From Eublepharis macularius (Eukaryota > Chordata > Lepidosauria > Squamata > Eublepharidae): DNA of 64,000 bases. Shown one piece after another: positions 1-9,917 of this stretch (its first letter is position 1; every line of letters starts with the position of its first letter). The DNA lies in the NCBI RefSeq assembly GCF_028583425.1, contig NC_072805.1, positions 18,176,001-18,240,000 on the forward strand, in the 5' to 3' direction. The position numbers and the translations under genes are program-made. The notes under the pieces are model-generated. The model did no database searches. It was not told where the DNA came from and saw only the letters and a list, made by a program, of their open reading frames with translations.

Positions 1-74
1 AAATGTCTAGCCTGCTCTCCTCATAGGCGAGCTCCAAGTGGATAACAACAGCAATCCATATACATAAGAAGATT

Positions 75-142
75 AAAAGGTAAAGGTAGTCCCCTGTGTA
101 AGCACCAAGTCATTACTGACCCACGGGGGGGACGTCACATCA
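75..142 (-). mobile_element. Fragment of family A SINE
   Basis: Contains ggtaaaggtagtcccctgtg and the following gcaccaagtcattactgacc, the 3' part of the SINE seen at 548 and 22205. It is truncated at 142. Confidence 0.75.
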
Positions 143-547
143 TGGAGATAAAACATACCGTAAAATAGACTAAAATACAGCAAAATACTATAAATATAAA
201 AGCACTTCCAGATGCAGAGCACAATATTGCACAACCTATACACTCATATACTGACCCTCATGAGACAGAAGTGGTAAGCTGGTTAGAGTAAACCTGCGGG
301 GGGGGGGGGGGCGCTCAAGGCCTCCCAACAATATCCAAAGCCAATGGTATTATTACATGGCTGGTGCTTTTGGTAGAGTCAAGACAGACAAAAAGATGTC
401 TTTGCATAGCAGAGTTAATGCATAGCATGGTGGCCTTGAAAAAGGGGATAAGATAAACTCCTGTAGAAGAGATCTGTCAACAGCTATTGGCCAGGATGGC
501 TAAAGAAAGACTTCCTGTTCAGTGATAGCGGAGCTCTACTAGATAAA
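143..547. other. Unassigned intergenic DNA
   Basis: No gene or known element recognised. It contains a 13-14-bp poly-G run near 298-311. Confidence 0.5.
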
Positions 548-815
548 AGGTAGGTAAAGGTAGTCCCCTGTGCAAGCACCGAGTCATACTGACCCATGGG
601 GGGACATCGCTTCACGACGTTTTCTTGGCAGACTTTTTACGGGATGGTTTGCCATTGCCTTTCCCAATCATCTACACTTTACCTCCAGGAACTTGGGTAC
701 TCATTTTACCGGCCTCAGAAGAGTCAACCTTAAGCCAGCCACCTAAACCCAACTTCTACCAGGATCGAACTCAGGTTGTGAGCAGAGCTTGGGCTGCAGT
801 ACTGCAGCTTACCAC
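548..815 (-). mobile_element. tRNA-derived SINE (family A), split by a hAT MITE
   Basis: Read on the minus strand, the 5' end is tRNA-like, with an A-box-like segment and a B-box gttcgatcc (B-box about 770-778), and the 3' end contains ctttacc repeats. The 5' terminus of the SINE resumes at 1199-1228 after a nested element. A near-identical unbroken copy lies at 22205-22505. Confidence 0.8.
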
Positions 816-1198
816 CAGAGATAGGCACGGATCAAAATACAAACCAAAATTTATGACGAACCAGGCCAGTTCATGGTTCGCGAACAAGCGGTTCATCAGA
901 TCCCATTTCTGATGAACTGCCACGAACTTTAGGCTGGTTCATTTGGTACGGTTTTTTGGTTCGTCACTGCAGACAGCCTGGTGCCAGTCAATCAGTTACC
1001 TTGGCAACAGGTGATGGACTTCCTGCAGACCTTCTGCTGGCCCAGAAGTGACGATTTTCTGACCTGGATGTGACATTTTCACGAACCAAATGAACCAGTT
1101 TGCGAACTGGGGGCAGGTTCATGAAAGTTCATGGTTCGTGAAATTTTACGAACCACGAACCACGTGGTTGGTTTTTTCCCAGTTTGTGCCCATCTCTA
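816..1198. mobile_element. hAT-type MITE inserted in a SINE
   Basis: 383 bp with 13-bp terminal inverted repeats (CAGAGATAGGCAC and GTGCCCATCTCTA) and an 8-bp target duplication cttacc[a/c]c (808-815 and 1199-1206). The interior is full of tggttcgtgaa-like motifs on both strands. There is no transposase. TSD length and termini fit the hAT superfamily. Confidence 0.85.
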
Positions 1199-1228
1199 CT
1201 TACCCCTCTGCACCACGAGGCTCTTGGG
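1199..1228 (-). mobile_element. 5' end of the family A SINE after the nested MITE
   Basis: The sequence tctgcaccacgaggctctt continues the SINE seen at 548-815. The unbroken copy at 22490-22505 has the same junction. Confidence 0.75.
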
Positions 1229-1349
1229 AGCAACAAACCTGGCACGCTTTGCCTTCCTTTGGTCTTCTGGCCAACTTGGGTCACAAGATAGTTTGGTGGA
1301 TGGACCTTCGATGGGATGCAGGAAGACTCTTCTCATGCTGTGAGTGTAC

Positions 1350-1556
1350 AGTTGACAACCCCAAGGTTGAGCCTGGAGTTCTCCCAGAATTATAATTGAT
1401 CACCAGACTTCAGAGATCAGTTCCCCTGGAGGAAATGGCAACTTTGTAGGATGGACTTTATAGCATCACATCTCCACTGAGTTCCCTCCCAGAGCTTCAC
1501 TTTCCCTAGGCACTGCCCCCAAATCTCCAAAATCCCAAGCTGGAGTTGGCAACCCT
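1350..1556. mobile_element. hAT-like MITE copy (tagggttgcca family), degraded left end
   Basis: The body matches other copies at 5537 and 7210 (gatcagttcccctggag, tggactttatagcatc, ccaaatctcc). The right terminus ggagttggcaacccta ends at 1556. The left terminus is diverged, so the boundary is approximate. Confidence 0.65.
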
Positions 1557-1727
1557 ATGTGAATGTGTCATATGAGAGAAAAGCCATTCTCTGGTGGTAT
1601 CCAATTTATAGATCAACTCCCCTGGAAGACTGAATTACCCAATACCAAGGGTGCCAACTTTGAGGCACAAAATGGTTGGATTCAGATAGCAATTGGAGGG
1701 AGTAGAATAATTCCTGTTGTTTGAGAT

Positions 1728-2070
1728 AAGTAGCCGTGTTGGTCTGTAGCAGAAGAGCAAGATTCAGGTCCTGTAGCACCTTAAAGACCAACTAGATTTC
1801 CAGAGTCAAAGCTCCCTTCGTTGGATGGTTTGTTGTTTGCTGACAGTTTTAGGCCAATTGACCTAAATAAAAGCAGATTCAGGAGGATAGCAGCATTAGT
1901 CTGTAGCAGCAGAACAAAATTCAACTCCAGTAGCGCCGTTAGAGACCAATACATTTTCCAGGGTATGAGCTTGTGTGAGTCACAGCTCATTTCATCAGAT
2001 ACCATATCTGATGAAGCGAGCTTTGACTCATGAAAATGTATACCCTGGAAAATTTTGTTTGTCTCTTAAT
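1728..2070. repeat. Two fold-back repeat copies, partial
   Basis: Left arms such as tagccgtgttggtctgtagc and caccttaaagaccaactaga at 1729-1830, then a second, more diverged palindromic copy at 1885-2070. There the arm ccagggtatgagctt is answered by an inverted arm tataccctgg around a central tcatcagataccatatctga. The same family is seen at 14336 and 46418. Confidence 0.65.
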
Positions 2071-3059
2071 AAAAGCATTTCTAGAGCGACTTCAGGGTTT
2101 GAAGCACTTCTTGTACATTATCACAAACAATACTCCAAACAGTCCTGCAAAGTATTATCACCCCTGCTACTGCCGATTTGGTCAGAGGGTAGTAAAGCAG
2201 AGAAAGAGTGGCTTGCCTACGAACACAGTCCACATAATGCCTTTTATGGTTAGCCTAAGGCCACTGAGTGAGTTCAGGGGGAAGACGGAGGATTTGAACT
2301 GTGGCTCCACTTTTTCATTGAAATGTCTTGTTTGCATTAGTAAGTGCCTCCTTAAAGACTTAGAGAGGGAGGGGGAATAGAAACGTTTTAAAATAAAAAT
2401 AGATTTGTTGTTTGGGATCATCTTAAAATTTAGCCCGTCCCTCCATGGCATCTTGTGGGGCCTTAATTGCTCTAATTACTCTGCTTCAAAGGGCACAACA
2501 AACTCTTTATGGCATAGCAAAGGGTGGGGGGAGAGACACCCTCCCAACCTTCCTGCCTTTGTTTGTAAGTGCCCTGACGTTATGCCATACAGTGGGCACC
2601 ATTTGTTCTAATGTGGCAGGCAGCTCGCTAAATGCTTGGAAATGTCTAAATGGAGGCCTCTTGCTGGAGCCCTGAAATAGTTATTTAATGGCTGTTGCTG
2701 GCAGGGGCAAGGCGGAGAGGTGTCAAGGGAGGCCAGTGAAAACAAGAATGTGCTCCCGCCTGCTTTTAATAGCTCTTTAATGAAGCCGGGACTGAGACAA
2801 GCTGCTGGCTGGAAGCGACGGGGAGCAGATTGCTTGCTAAGCAGGATCCCCCCTTTTAGTACGGGAGCGAGAAAACAGAGGCCTGGAGCAAGAACTGAAA
2901 GTTCGAGGCAGAGGAGATGCAAAAGACTTGCCCAAACTTATATTCAACTTCCCAGCTGGGCTTGGTCCATCTTTTTTTTTTTTTGCTGGGCACTGAAGTA
3001 ATTACATTTATCCTTTGCTTAATTCACATTTCTCCCCATTGGGAACCCAGAGAACATAA
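2071..3059. other. Repeat-poor intergenic segment
   Basis: No known repeat or convincing coding sequence. 2640-2860 is unusually free of repeat signatures and contains AT motifs (ttatttaatggc, ctctttaatgaag) in moderately GC-rich DNA, a look compatible with a conserved non-coding element. That cannot be judged without an alignment. Confidence 0.4.
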
Positions 3060-3143
3060 CATTCAATTTATATACCACCCTTCATGACAACTTAACACCC
3101 ACTCAGAGCGGTTTACAAAGTATGTTGTGGGTGGAGCTGAGAG
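3060..3143 (-). mobile_element. tRNA-derived SINE (family B), 3' part
   Basis: atttatataccacccttcat and acttaacacccactcagagc match the 3' half of the SINE at 41690-41940 in the same orientation. It is interrupted by a hAT element. The 5' part resumes at 3691. Confidence 0.8.
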
Positions 3144-3690
3144 TAGGGATACCATACCCCCGGTGGGGGCGGGGGATCCCCCACCACTACCCTTCACACC
3201 CCACCCCCACTTACTTGGCTGATGGGGGAGCGCACCTTCTGTGCGCGCTCCCTAGCAGCGCTGCATGCTTCCGTGCACAGCAGCCGCCTGGATCGGCCCA
3301 GTTTGGCCCAGATTGGGGCCGCTGCGGAGTGCAGGAGTGCTCCTGCGCTCTACAGCAGCTCAAAACGGGCCCGATTCACGCCCAAATGGAGCCGTTTTCG
3401 GCACTGCGGAGGGCAGGAGCGCTCCTGCGCTCCGCAGCAGCTCAAAACAGGCCTGATCCGTGCCTAAACGGGCCCAAAACATGCCCGTTTTGGTGCGGAT
3501 TGGGCCCATTTTGAGCCGCTGCGGAGGGCAGCCCTCTGCAGCGGCCCCAATCCAAGCCCCTCCAGAGTGTGGGCGCGCTCCAGGAGGGGGGCGCATGATT
3601 ATGTCACTTCCCAGAAGTGACCCCCCCCCGAAAGGTGAGTGCCAGGCCCCAATCCCCCTGCCGGGAGGTTGAGGGAGCCTGGCAACCCTA
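3144..3690. mobile_element. Non-autonomous hAT element nested in a SINE
   Basis: 547 bp beginning TAGGGATACC and ending GGCAACCCTA, with a perfect 8-bp target duplication gctgagag (3136-3143 and 3691-3698). The interior has internally repeated GC-rich modules (caggagcgctcctgcgctc and variants, several times), which create spurious open frames. No transposase. Confidence 0.87.
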
Positions 3691-3835
3691 GCTGAGAGAG
3701 CTCTGAGCGAGCTGTGACTGACCCAAGGTCACCCAGGTTTTCAAGTGGAGGAGGGATTTCAAGTGGAGGAGTGGGGAATCAAACCTGGTTCTCCAGATTA
3801 GAGCCCCACTGCTCTTAACCACTACACCAAACCCA
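3691..3835 (-). mobile_element. tRNA-derived SINE (family B), 5' part
   Basis: Continues the SINE of 3060-3143. It ends with the reversed tRNA-like head (caccactgctcttaaccactacacc). A short internal duplication, tttcaagtggagga, occurs twice at about 3739-3770. Confidence 0.8.
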
Positions 3836-4002
3836 AAGCAGCTTACAGCCTTCTCCTTTCCTCCATTTTATCTTTACATCAAGCCTGTGAGGTAGGTTAG
3901 GCTGAGAGTGTGTGGCTGGCCCAAAGTCCATAGGAGAGTGGAGATTCGAACCTAGGTCGACCAGCTCCTTTACAAGAACCACTACACCACACTGGCTTCC
4001 AA
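3836..4002 (-). mobile_element. tRNA-derived SINE (variant B2)
   Basis: Contains ctgtgaggtaggttaggctg and the reversed tRNA-like head caagaaccactacaccacac. It is directly adjacent to another SINE in the same orientation. Confidence 0.75.
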
Positions 4003-4956
4003 TAAAATAAGTAAATAAATAGGGGAAAACTCTTTTAAAAGCCCAGTAACACCATAAAGATGACCATTTGTTTCAATATGAGCTTTTCGTCACAGCTATT
4101 TCTTCAGATATGTGAAGAGGAGATAATACTTAGAATTCTTCTTATGGTGAAGATTACGAAGAGGAGCAGTTGAGGCAAAGTGGTTTCATGTGAAATCTGT
4201 CACGACTCTTTCAAGTGTGGGTTCTTTGTGCACGGGGAAAAGGAAGAAAGGTTAGGTGTGAAGCCAGTCATAAGTCCACAGAATTAGCAATTACACATAA
4301 CCAAGGATGAGAAAGACCAGAGGTTCGAACAGATAAGCAAAGTGATGAAGCCGAGTAAATAAAGAGGCTAAATAACTGCTTAGGGAGAACTAGGCTAAAG
4401 TTTAAGTGAAAATTAAATGATATTGTTGAGAAGAATTCTGTGAACCTCCACTCTACCCTCCCACAAAATTTCTAGAACTCACGTGTGGATACATTAAAGA
4501 CCGTACGAGCAACTAAAAAGGCCTAGGTGGTATGTATACATGTGGGTTTGAAACCAACCCGTTTTTCTGCTGGTGAAAAGGAAAGAGGGATTTCCCCTTT
4601 GATGACCCACCACCACCAAGTCTATGTAGGGGACAGAAATGGACAAAAGCCATTGATGACAATGATTGTTGTAAGGAGGGGAAATGGGTGAGACTGAGAC
4701 CCATGCTGGCTCCTTCCCAAGGAAAGCTACATCTCCAAAATAAAACCGAAGGGCACTCCAGCAACTCACAGCTCCTCATCAAATCACACATGGGAGGCAA
4801 CTGGCTTTTTTTAAAAAAGGATCTAAAATAAACCCAATGTGTCTTGGGGGGGGGGAGCAGGAGGTGAGCAAGGGGCACTGTGTCCAAATGCACAAACGAA
4901 TAGGTCTTTTTTCTTCACCTCCCACTGCTCCTAGATAATGTTGTACCACTTCCAGA
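4003..4956. other. Intergenic DNA without recognised features
   Basis: AT-rich, with open frames lacking any family signature. A 10-bp poly-G run sits near 4846-4855. Confidence 0.5.
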
Positions 4957-5165
4957 TAGGGTTGCCAGATCCCTATACCCTCCTGGCGGGAGACGGGGGG
5001 GGGGATCTGGCACTTACCTTTCCCTTCCAGGGAGTTTTCATTTGCTCACGCACTTTATGCAGGTATGCTCCTGGGCTTGCGTGATGATGTCACTTCCAGG
5101 AAGTGACATCATCATGCCTGCTACGGGTGTGCTCCCGTGCTTTGCACGAGGCAAAGTCAGCCTGT
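4957..5165. mobile_element. Truncated hAT-like element (tagggttgcca family)
   Basis: Begins TAGGGTTGCCAG and carries ggcacttacctttccc and a central palindrome gatgtcacttccaggaagtg (about 5086-5112), as in the element at 3144-3690 read in reverse. No right terminus was found, so the end is approximate. Confidence 0.6.
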
Positions 5166-5404
5166 TTGGGGCTGGGCGTTTACCACCTCTACAATGAGGC
5201 AAACCCCTGGGAGACTGTCCCCTATCAGCAGACAGTTGGGAAGCCTACTTCCAAAGGACCTGAAAACAAACTTGTACAGCAGTTGAAGAAAGAAACCTCA
5301 TTGTGGACTACACCCAGAGTAGTTGAAGCTGCTCGTTACTTTTCAGGGAGCAGGGAACTGAAACCCACCTTTTCTCCCACTCGGGTGAGCAGAAGGGAAG
5401 AGGT

Positions 5405-5536
5405 CGTTCCTTACAGGTAGAACACTGCATACAGAAGGTCCCAGGTTCAATCCCTGTCATTGCCAATTAAAGAATCTGAAAGCAGCAGAGAGATGGGACA
5501 GATCCTTTCTCTGCTGGAGACCTTGGAGAGTTTCAG
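5405..5536 (+). mobile_element. tRNA-derived SINE (family D), 5' part
   Basis: The tRNA-like B-box region caggttcaatccctg is preceded by catacagaaggtccc, followed by a ctctgctggagacc segment. The related full copy is at 30728-30925. It is interrupted by a MITE, and the 3' part resumes near 5756. Confidence 0.7.
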
Positions 5537-5755
5537 TAGGGTTGCCAGCCTCCAGGTAGTGGCTGGAGATCTCTTGGAATTCCAGCTAATCTCCAGGCCA
5601 TAGCAACCCATTCCTCTGGAGAAAATGGGTGCTTTGGAGGGTAGATTCTATGGCATTATACCCTGCTGAGGTCCCTTCCCTCCTCAGACCCTGGCCTTTC
5701 CAGGCGCCACCCCAAGAATCTCCAGGAATTCCCCAGCTTGGAGTTGGTAACCTTA
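5537..5755. mobile_element. hAT-like MITE nested in a SINE
   Basis: Begins TAGGGTTGCCAGCC and ends ggagttggtaacctta, with the family body (ctggagatctcttggaattc, gattctatggcattatacc). No clean 8-bp duplication is visible, so the right end is uncertain. Confidence 0.75.
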
Positions 5756-5820
5756 AATCAAATGAGACAAAATTGGTCTGGATGGGCCAATGGTCTGACA
5801 TGGTAAACAAGGTACCTTCC
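5756..5820 (+). mobile_element. tRNA-derived SINE (family D), 3' part
   Basis: ggtctggatgggccaatggt matches atagaccaatggtctgac in the copy at 30728. Confidence 0.6.
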
Positions 5821-6933
5821 AAACTGAAATAAAAGCATCACAACCTCAAGACAAATAGGTGTTTGGTACCCATCTCAATAGCGTCCTCCAATGAGATCAA
5901 GGTAGTGTACAGAGTTCTTCCCTTTTGTGTTTTACCTAGCAATAATTTATTTAAATATATGCATATATTTTACTTGGACTTGGAAGAGCGAGTGAAGGGG
6001 GAGCAGGAGCAAGATAAACAGGGTTGCACTTACTTGTAACTTGTTCCTCATGTGGTCTTCTGTGCAGGCGCACATTGGACCTGTGCATGAATGAAGTCAG
6101 CTTCTTTGGGTGCCCGTTTGGGAGAAAAAAGGGGTTAAAAAAAACCTCATGTTTACTATAACCTGACTTAACGTTGCTAAGGATTTTCACATGAGTTGTG
6201 AGTTTTTAAAACTGTTGCAAATCAATAAAATTAAGTAATTTGTTAGCAATAAAACCTTACTGAAAACTCAAAGTATCTAAATGGCCATTAAAAGTATTCG
6301 CTTCGTCCCTTTTCCACGTTCTTCCTTGGGCCCATTTGAGTAGCTATGGGGCGTTTCAAATGCAGCCATGGAACACCATGGGGAGAAATGGTATTCTCCA
6401 CACAGCACACCTCACAGCGGACAAGAAAGCAGGTGACAGAAGGTCTGATATTGACAGCCCCTGTCCTGCTTTCCCCTCTGAGGCCATCAGCTAATTAACA
6501 TTAGAACAGCTCTCTCCAACCTTGAAAAGTTGCCAAGTAGAACAGACTGCAACACTGCCCAGTCAAAGCAAAAATGGGATCATCCTCTGAGAGAAAAATC
6601 TCTCTTGTACACTCTCTGTCGTGAGTGTCTCTCATGGAAATGTTCAAGATGGCTGCCACAATGGCCAAATTTCAAAAATCTGTTAAGGAAAGCCCCAGAA
6701 AAATTCCTGTAAAAAAATTGCTCCTGCCCAGCTCCTTATTTCTCTCAGTTGTTCTGACCTCTCCCCACATCCCCTCATGCATGTGGAGAGAACTGAGGGA
6801 CCCTAGGAACAGAATCAGCTGTCAGTAGCCCTGGCTTCATTTCCAATCTCACCTCAGCTATGAAATAAGTAGGCCTCAGCCTATACTAAACTGGCTGCAA
6901 GATGGGGTGACCTACCTTACAGGGCTAGATTAA
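5821..6933. other. Intergenic DNA without recognised features
   Basis: No gene, SINE or MITE termini recognised. Open frames are short and low-complexity. Confidence 0.5.
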
Positions 6934-7051
6934 GGGCCAAGCTACACATGACGAATGACACTTGAACGGCAAGTGTATTTCTCCCTGTTCACTTGCCCTC
7001 CACTCAATCCACTTGCCGTTCAAGTGTCATTCGTCATGTGTAGCTTGGCCC
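6934..7051. mobile_element. Palindromic MITE with TAA target duplication
   Basis: 118 bp, nearly all inverted repeat. The left end gggccaagctacacatgacg is mirrored exactly by the right end cgtcatgtgtagcttggccc. Flanking TAA occurs on both sides (6931-6933 and 7052-7054). The 3-bp TWA duplication suggests the PIF/Harbinger superfamily (inference). Confidence 0.85.
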
Positions 7052-7149
7052 TAAGTCTACCAAGAATGAACATGATGTGGGCTGAACACTAACAAACTAA
7101 GAGATTGTACATGAAAATGAAAATTAACCGTGCTTAGGATTGCCCGTTC

Positions 7150-7209
7150 TAGATTAGCAAATTCTTGGAGATTTGGCAGTTGCGCTTGGGGAGGTCAGGG
7201 CTTTGGGAG
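7150..7209. mobile_element. Left half of a hAT-like MITE interrupted by a second copy
   Basis: ttcttggagatttggcagtt and gaggtcagggctttgggag are diverged tagggttgcca-family body sequence. The element continues after the nested copy at 7429. Confidence 0.6.
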
Positions 7210-7428
7210 TAGGGTTGTCAGCTCCAAGTTGGGAAATTCCTGGAGATCTGGGGGGTGAAACCGGGAGAAAGTGGGGTTTGGGGAGGGAAAGGACCTTGGC
7301 ATGGCATAATTCCATAGAGTCCACCCCTGAAAGTAGCCATTTTCTCCACGTCAATTGATCTCTGCGGCCTGGAGACCAGTTGTAATTCCGGGAGATCTCC
7401 AGCCACTACCTGGAGGCTGGCAACCCTA
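7210..7428. mobile_element. Complete hAT-like MITE nested in another copy of its own family
   Basis: 219 bp, starting TAGGGTTGTCAGCTCC and ending GGCTGGCAACCCTA, with a perfect 8-bp target duplication tttgggag (7202-7209 and 7429-7436). No coding capacity. Confidence 0.88.
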
Positions 7429-7500
7429 TTTGGGAGGGCAGGGACCTCAACAAGGTACAATGCCATAGAGTCCGTCCTTTAGAGCAACCATTTTCTCCAC
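7429..7500. mobile_element. Right half of the interrupted hAT-like MITE
   Basis: gacctcaacaaggtacaatg and ccatagagtccgtccttta continue the family body in the orientation of 7150-7209. Confidence 0.6.
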
Positions 7501-8435
7501 AGGAGACAGGTTGGGGGTGTGTGTGAGGGTGTCCAAGAATAGTGGGAAAGAAGCAGACTAGAGGGGGCTGCTCAATTCCTGTCCTCCTGCTGATTCTCTC
7601 CCCTCCACCATCTATTTTTCTTCTGACTGGGTTTATTACTGATCTCAAAGCCTTGCTGATGAGGAAAGAGGGGGTGGGAGTGTAAACTGTGTGGCGTTGC
7701 AAGAGAAAAATCAGCAAAGGCGAGGCTCAGCAATCCTCTCCACTCGCCCCCTGCCTCTCCAGGTGTACCAGGTTTAGAAATTTCCTTTTTGTCTCGGCAA
7801 GCTCCTGACTCACCACTACCGTGGCTCAGTTGCCGTATAAGGTTTGAGAAGCATGCTGTGCCCAGCTGTTTGCACAGCAGGAGGAGATCTAAGTCAGCTG
7901 TATTTGCATACCATCATCTGCTGTCTGCTGCCAACCTCGAAGAGAGGGGGTGGGAAATGCTTGCACCAGGCGCATGCTTGACTACTTCAGAGGAGCATGA
8001 GTCTCCAGTGGGCAGGGAAGAAGGGAAACCACAAGGGTTTGAGCAAGCATACCCCGGCAGCTACGAACAGCAGGTGCCGTGACCAACCAGGCGGGCAAAT
8101 GACTTTGCAACAAAGCCACCCAGGAATATAAATAGATACCCAAAACATTCTGTGGCTAGATGCAAAAAAGGAAGTGTTTCTCTTCATAAAGGTCAAACCC
8201 CGCTGGTTGCTCAAAACCAGGCACGGCAAAGAACCAGAGATCTTGCGCAATGGCATGGAGAAGCGCTCCTGTCGGTGAGCCATGTCGCCTCCACTCCAGG
8301 GATCATCCGAAGCCTCTTAGGTTAGAATGCGTTGCTCAGGATGGCAATAAGAATGGGCTGGGGGTGAATTAAAGACAGGATTGTCAACCTGCAACAACTC
8401 TTTTGGTTCTGCTAAGGGCAGTAATTGGAAGATAT
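7501..8435. other. Intergenic DNA without recognised features
   Basis: No repeat termini or coding sequence recognised. It looks single-copy. Confidence 0.45.
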
Positions 8436-8868
8436 CAGGGGTCGTTTCAAAGAAAAAGAGCTGGAGGAACTCATTAGCATAACTCATTAGCATATGCCAT
8501 GCCCCTTGCCATCACTGGAAGTGTGTCATTGCCGTAACTGATTTGCATATGCCACACCCCCTGACATCACCTATCCTGGCTGTTTTGGACCCAATCCTGG
8601 CCATTCAGGGCTGAAATTGGGCCCAAAATGGCAAAAAGGGGCAGAAAATGGCCGAAAAGGGGCTCAAAATGGTCAGGATCGGGCCGCTGCTGAGCAGGAG
8701 AGTGATCCACCACCCGTCAGAGGCCCGATCCGGGCCGTTTCGGCCCCAATCCAGGCTGAAACAGGCCCAAAATGTCTGAGTCAGGCGGGCGGGGCCACCT
8801 GACATGTGACCTCTTTGGGGAACTGCTGGAACTGCGTTCCTGTGCATTCCTCCTCGAAATGAGCCCTG
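8436..8868. mobile_element. Non-autonomous hAT element, long variant
   Basis: 433 bp, beginning CAGGGGTCGTTTC and ending GAAATGAGCCCTG, with an 8-bp target duplication g[a/g]agatat (8428-8435 and 8869-8876). It shares both ends with the element at 25285 but has an extra GC-rich middle made of aaaatggc-type repeats. Confidence 0.87.
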
Positions 8869-8964
8869 GGAGATATTAAAGAGAAACCTTTCTAATGGCA
8901 AGTTTAAAAAGTTAACTTTCTAGGTGTTCCCATACTCATTTCAGTGTCTGTCACCAAATATATC

Positions 8965-9165
8965 TAACCTGAATAGCCCAGGCAAACCTGACCTCCTCAG
9001 ACCTCGGAAGCTAAACAGCGTTGGCCTTGGTTAGCAAATGGATGGGAGATCTCCAGAGAAGATCAGGGTTGCTATGCAGAGGCAGGCAAAGCAAACAACC
9101 TCTGTTAGTCTCTTGCCTTGAAAACCCAGTTGGGGTCACCATAAGTCTGCTATGACTTAAACCAC
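8965..9165 (+). mobile_element. 5S-rRNA-derived SINE
   Basis: ctcggaagctaaacagcgtt followed by ttggttagcaaatggatggg and agatctcc matches the internal promoter half of vertebrate 5S rRNA. A SINE body follows (gcaaacaacctctgttagtc, cttgccttgaaaaccc, ggggtcaccataagtctgct). Confidence 0.85.
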
Positions 9166-9389
9166 AGGAGTCTCATGTCAATTAATGCTGAATGGGAGTC
9201 ATTGTTGATATTTATAATATCTAGGAGGAGCTAGATATAACATACTAAACACATGCAGAACTCTCCAGTAGGAGCATACTTAACAGCAAGAGACAGTACA
9301 CAATAGTATAGTCTACAGACCCTTTCCCTATACTTTCACATCTCTCTGAACCATTTCCTTACAACACAGCCCTATTTCCTGGGTAACAA

Positions 9390-9905
9390 AGCCCACCTAA
9401 ATTAATTCAGTTTTAGAGAGTTTGCAGAAAGCCAGGAGAGTGGAAGCTTTCCAGACCTCTTCAGGCAGGTTGTTCCATAAGGTGGGAGCCACCACAGAGA
9501 ATGTGCATGTACAGGTAGCTATTATTTTTGCCTGTTTGCAGGATAGCATCTTCCAAAGGCCCCGCTCAGATGAGCAAAGCTGCCATGGCGGAGCATAGGA
9601 GAGAGGCAACTCCGTAGATATGAGGGACCAAGGTCATGGAGGGCTTTCTGTGTGAGCCAACTCCTTGAATTGAGCCTGATAATTGATGGGCAGCCAATGG
9701 AGTGACTGCAGAATGGGTGTGATATGGAGGCTCCGTCTAGCTCCTGAAAGTAAAAGAGTTGTGGAGTTCTTCACCAGTTGGAGTCTGCGAGTTGACTTTG
9801 AGGGGAGACCTAGGTAGAGTGTATAACAGTAGTCAAGTCTCAATGTTACCATGCCATGGATCCAGGTGGCTAGATCGGCAGTGTCAAGGTAGGGGGCCAC
9901 CTTCC
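9390..9905 (-). mobile_element. L2/CR1-like LINE 3' fragment
   Basis: Broken minus-strand frames read LDYCYTLYLGLPSKSTRRLQ, ITPILQSLHWLPINYQAQFK and then WNNLPEEVWKA followed by LSKTELI. This order matches the C-terminal end of RT in L2/CR1-like LINEs. The fragment is decayed and cut at its 5' end near 9905. Confidence 0.75.
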
Positions 9906-9917
9906 CGGCTAGACTGA

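Noticed and set aside
3122..3672. Ala/Pro/Arg-rich open frames in all directions
   Set aside because: They come from the repeated GC-rich modules of the non-autonomous hAT element and are not conserved coding sequence.
8990..9060. A genuine 5S rRNA gene
   Set aside because: Only the internal part of 5S is matched, with many substitutions, and it runs into a SINE body seen again at 60476.
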